Positions 60,601-64,000 of a DNA stretch of 64,000 nt are shown piece after piece. The stretch's first letter is position 1; each line of letters begins with the position of its first letter. The stretch is taken from positions 45,183,751-45,247,750 of the forward strand of contig NC_134020.1 in the NCBI RefSeq assembly GCF_040712315.1, in the 5' to 3' direction. The notes under the pieces were generated by a model. It did not search any database, was not told the DNA's origin, and was given only the letters and a program-made list of their open reading frames with translations. The translations under genes were made by a program, and so were the position numbers. This DNA comes from Castanea sativa (taxonomy: Eukaryota > Streptophyta > Magnoliopsida > Fagales > Fagaceae).

Positions 60601-62847
60601 GAACACACGCTTTTTTTGTCGAACTGGAGGGAAAGAAGGTGACATGTTCAATTTGTGAACTATGATTGTCGGATCTATTCCCGGCATGTCGTCATGGCTC
60701 CATGCAAACACGTCTTGGTTCTCTTTGAGGAATAACACGAGCGCGTGTCGAACCGTTTGGTCGACTAAGGTTCCGATTCTGGTGGTTCGGTCGGGCCTAG
60801 AATCATCCAGTCGTACCTCCTCCAATTCTTCCATAGGTTCTGCTACCGTTCTCTATTCCTTGATGTTCATTGCATGTAGGTGGTCATCCATCTCCATCAT
60901 GGCAACGTAACATTCCCGCGCAGCCACCTGATTTCCTCGCAGTTCTCTAACTCCGTATTCGGTGGGAAACTTGATCATCAGATGGTAAGTAGAGGTGATG
61001 GCCTTCCACGCATTGAGAGTGGGTCGTCCGACTATGGCATTATATGTTGAGGAGCAATCAACTACGAGAAAAGAAACATCCGTGATTATTTGCTGAGGGT
61101 AATCTCCTACCGTCACCACCAACGTGACGGATCCTAAAGGATAGACCCGGGTTCCTCCAAAGCCAACGAGGGGCGCGCATGCTGGGATTAGGCGCTTTTT
61201 AGCAATCCCCATTTACTGGAACGCGGGGTAGTAAAGGATATTCGCCGAGCTCCCGTTGTCCACCAAAACTCGGTGGATGTTGAAGTCCCTTTCCTGTATG
61301 CTAACCACGAGCGCGTCATCATGTGGGTGGTGAAGGCGCCGGGCCTCTTCTTCTGAAAACCCGATGCTGGAGCTGTTCCGTCGTGTTCCTTCTGGTAAGG
61401 AGCCCGTCGACTGGACGCTTTGCACCATCCGTAAATAGGTCTTTCTGGCCTTTTTAGACGACCTTGCTGAAGTACTACCCCCTATTATCATCCGTATGTC
61501 TGCTACCGGTGGTCTGGGACATTCGTTTTCTCGTCAGGGATTTTGTTCCTGGTTTTGATCCGTTCTCTCCTTCCTGACGAACCTCTGCAACCTACCCTGC
61601 CTAATGAGGGCTTCAATTTGCTGTTTCAAGTCATAGCAGTCCGCCGTATCGTGACCATGATCGCCATGAAAGAGGCAGTACCTATCTCTCGGCCTCTTAT
61701 TAAGATCTCCCTTTAGCTTGCCAAGGAACGTCAAAGTTCCTTCGTCTTTAATCTGCATCAACACCTGGTCAATTGGGGCTGTGAGGGGAGTGAAGTTGGT
61801 AAACCTTCCCGTAGGCGGCTTGGGTCGTCGATCCTCCCGTCGTTCTATGGTTCTTGCCCTTTTCTGCCCTTTGTCTGGCTGCATATCTTCTGGCCTTTCC
61901 CTCTTTTTAGGCTTGTCTTCTCTAGAGAGCAAGGCGTCCTCTGCGTTCATATACTTTGTCGCCCTGTAAAACACGTCGGACATAGTCTTTGGGTCATTCT
62001 TGTATAAAGAGAACAGGAACTTACCCTTCCGTAGCCCGTTCGTGAATGCTGCCACGAGTATCTTGTCATCGGCCTCGTCTATCTCAAGGGATTCCCTGTT
62101 GAATCGTTCAAGGTATGATCTCAAGGTCTCGCCTTCTCGCTGCCTGATGTTCAACAAACACACAGTGGACTTCTTATGCCGGTGACTCCCGATAAAATGG
62201 GATACAAACTACGCGCCTAATTCCTTAAAAGTGCTGATGGAGTTAAGCGCTAGCCTACTGTACCAGTCCCTTGTAGGTCCTTTCAACGTGGTGAGGAAAG
62301 CCCTGCACATGATTTTGTTTGGCACGCCCTGAAGATGCATCAGGGTCTTGAAAGATTCCAAGTGATCCAAAGGGTCCTTGGATCCGTCATAGTTCTCGAT
62401 GTATGGCATGCGAAATTTTAGAGGAAGGGGGCACGAAATCACGGGCGTTGTGAAGGGCGAATCTGTTCTATAGACTAGGTCGTCCAAGTCGCTGGATATT
62501 CGTCCCCTCAGGGTACTCATCATCACGTCCATACGTTCCCTCATCTGTTGCATCTCAGCTGCGATGTGAGGTGGTAAGGAGTCCGAGACGGACGACGGGT
62601 TTGTCTCCAGCCGCTCCAGTCTAGTAGGTGCAGTGCTACCTTCAGGCCTAACGGTGTTCCTCCCCTCCAGGCTAGCGACTTCCTGGTCTTCCTCTGGTGC
62701 ACTTTGGTGTGCATTCCTTTGTCGTAGTTGCTCTTCTAAATCATGATTCTGCTTAGTGAGGCGCTCAACAGCCGCAGCAAGCATTTAGACTTGCCTTTCT
62801 AGCGCTGTGGCATGCGGTTCTTCGCCTTGATTGTTGATTGTCGCCAT
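57637..62847 (-). pseudogene. Gag-pol polyprotein of element B: one frame, eight stop codons
   Basis: A single frame of 1737 codons runs from the ATG at 62847 to the TAG at 57637. It is interrupted only by stops at 62785, 62209, 61534, 61213, 60853, 59038, 58945 and 57811 (low coordinate of each). Order: gag (coiled coil, then retrotransposon gag region), a knuckle-like CLFHGDHGHDTADC near 61670, protease (LVDNGSS near 61265), RT (YVDDMLVKS near 60150), RNase H (HTDGSS near 59330), integrase (GHPQ-like AHPQANGQ near 58195) and the C-terminal tail (HLKKYYQ). The integrase DNG motif reads SNNG near 58290, so one catalytic Asp is replaced by Asn. No frameshift was found. Host interaction or activity is excluded for this copy. 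Confidence 0.93.
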
Positions 62848-62921
62848 CGATCTGGTGAGTACCATGCAACTTTTCGTCTTAGGAATAGAGCAAAGGCTAA
62901 ATAGTCTTCCCTACGCTCTCG

Positions 62922-62941
62922 TTCCCCACAGACAGCGCCAA
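62922..62941 (-). other. Primer binding site of element B
   Basis: The minus strand reads TTGGCGCTGTCTGTGGGG next to the LTR. It shares TTGGCGCYGTCT with element A. Confidence 0.75.
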
Positions 62942-62942
62942 C

Positions 62943-63462
62943 TGATGAAGTCGAAAAAATCACCAATAAGTTGCAAGCACTTTCTAACTCGAGTCAACAC
63001 CTGCAAAGAGAAAACAAAGAGACCTAAAAGAGAGCACCGGTGTGGTACCGGCAAAAAACCTTCCGAAGGTCAAGTTAGAATTTCTTTACAACTCTAGAGT
63101 GCCAGAGTTGAGTCAATTGTGCGTACCTTGATATCTAGGGTTTCTGGGGTATTTATATTGGCGTAGAATTGCCTTTCCTTTTAGGATACAACTTCCTTCT
63201 TGAGTTCTTTTCTATATAGGAGTCTTCTCAAACGTGTGATGCAAGAAGTTTAAGTGTACACGCTTGCGTGGAGATAAAGCAAAAGTCGACTCAAACATAT
63301 CAAGTGACATACAACGAAGAATTTATAACTAATTCGTATATGACGGATACTCAATAAAATTCAACCGTCCTATTCACGTCACCTACGGTGTCAATCCGTC
63401 TTCTTCCTCTCCGTCCCTTCAAGTTCAATGGAGATATCCGTCTCCTATTTTTATCCCCTTCA
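62943..63462 (-). repeat. 5' LTR of element B
   Basis: 520 bp, TGATGAAGTCG to ATCCCCTTCA. It is very similar to 53772-54291 over its whole length. Confidence 0.95.
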
Positions 63463-64000
63463 CATAGCATCACTTTTTCATATTCTTTTAAAAATACAAC
63501 ATAGACCTCATGTTGTAATGGTCTTCTCTTCAGTTTAGTCACATGAGTTTCTCCCAGCAACAAGTACAGCAAGATCACTAGCTGTATTCTGTAACCCCCC
63601 CTGTCTACACAGAGTATATAACATGTCAAGTAACTCCAATTAATAATTTTAAAAGCTCTAGCTCTTATTATACCAAAAACCATCATCCTAAAGATTTAAC
63701 GCATGAAATCTCATTAACTCATTCTATAACCCACACATTGTTAGATACCTTCAAAGCAGAAAATTGGTCACTACATATAGATGATCATGATAGCAGATTT
63801 CAATGTCATAGTAATAAAATTGAACATTCCCCAGATTTTCTCACCAACCAAAATGAGCAAAATATTAAATGCAGTAGTGTCATTGCCAACATCAATTTGC
63901 AAGAATTAAAAGAATCAATAAAATGTGAGCTCATCCAAATAGCTAGGTAACCAACTGATCATATGAAATCATGCCTTAGTTGTTGTAGACACCCCATTTT
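63463..64000. other. Sequence beyond element B, nothing recognised
   Basis: This is the continuation of the locus interrupted at 53771 (target duplication CATAG). No ORF with recognisable similarity. It could be the edge of a host gene outside the window. Confidence 0.4.

Larger units (their letters stand above)
53772..63462 (-). mobile_element. Complete Ty3/gypsy Tat-type element B, CATAG target duplication
   Basis: The element is 9691 bp long, with two 520-bp LTRs of very similar sequence (53772-54291 and 62943-63462). A perfect 5-bp duplication CATAG lies at 53767-53771 and 63463-63467. Gag-pol reads minus from 62847 to 57637, in the order gag, protease, RT, RNase H, integrase. The primer site adjoins the right LTR and a polypurine tract the left one. 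A spliced antisense gene fills 54497-56904. An accessory antisense ORF downstream of pol is known from some Tat-lineage elements (Retand and relatives). It probably inserted recently, given the equal LTR lengths, but no longer encodes an intact polyprotein. Confidence 0.95.

Noticed and set aside
63738..63950. Small open frame near the right edge of the window
   Set aside because: No homology recognised, AT-rich composition and no splice context; consistent with chance.

Overview
The window is plant nuclear DNA, most likely from a woody eudicot. A Fagales-like genome is only a guess from the general character; nothing here fixes the species. The reasons are spliced genes with GT-AG introns, an AT-rich background, and dense nested Ty1/copia and Ty3/gypsy LTR retrotransposons with MITEs and SINEs between them. 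No bacterial features, tRNA or rRNA genes or CRISPR arrays were seen.

Host genes: the only host gene family recognised is alcohol-forming fatty acyl-CoA reductase (FAR, the CER4/FAR/MS2 family). There are two ten-exon copies on the minus strand, FAR-a (15281-20356, 490 aa) and FAR-c (48555-52499, 491 aa). Every exon joins in frame without a stop, so both look functional. A fragment of a third copy, FAR-b (about 21040-21707), holds part of intron 8 and exon 8 and is cut off by a retrotransposon. The enzymes would reduce long-chain acyl-CoA to primary fatty alcohols for wax or suberin.

Layout: 1-6175, a decayed Ty3/gypsy Tat-type element (A) on the minus strand with an antisense ORF, broken by an LTR fragment. 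7043-13229, a copia element (C) with TATAT target duplication, carrying a solo LTR of another family. 14186-21707, FAR-a with its downstream flank and the FAR-b piece, plus two foldback MITEs and a SINE. 21708-35552, a 5'-truncated SIRE-like copia element (F1) into which a pol-less relative (F2, 25898-32401) inserted on the opposite strand. 36640-37125, a hAT MITE. 37402-45055, a copia element (E) lacking pol, with a tandemly duplicated 3' end. 45222-46706, a foldback element split by a solo LTR. 47290-52710, FAR-c and its flanks with a SINE, a Tourist-like MITE and a duplicated core promoter. 53772-63462, a complete Tat-type gypsy element (B) with 520-bp LTRs and a CATAG target duplication.

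The most notable system is element B. Its gag-pol is one unbroken reading frame of 1737 codons interrupted only by eight stop codons. Its 3' half carries a four-exon antisense gene with its own TATA box and 5'-UTR intron, converging on pol across a minisatellite. Element A keeps one of the same antisense introns.

The FAR duplication also acts as a natural control. Four small insertions in one paralogous segment have a matching empty site in another, so their ends and target duplications can be read directly.
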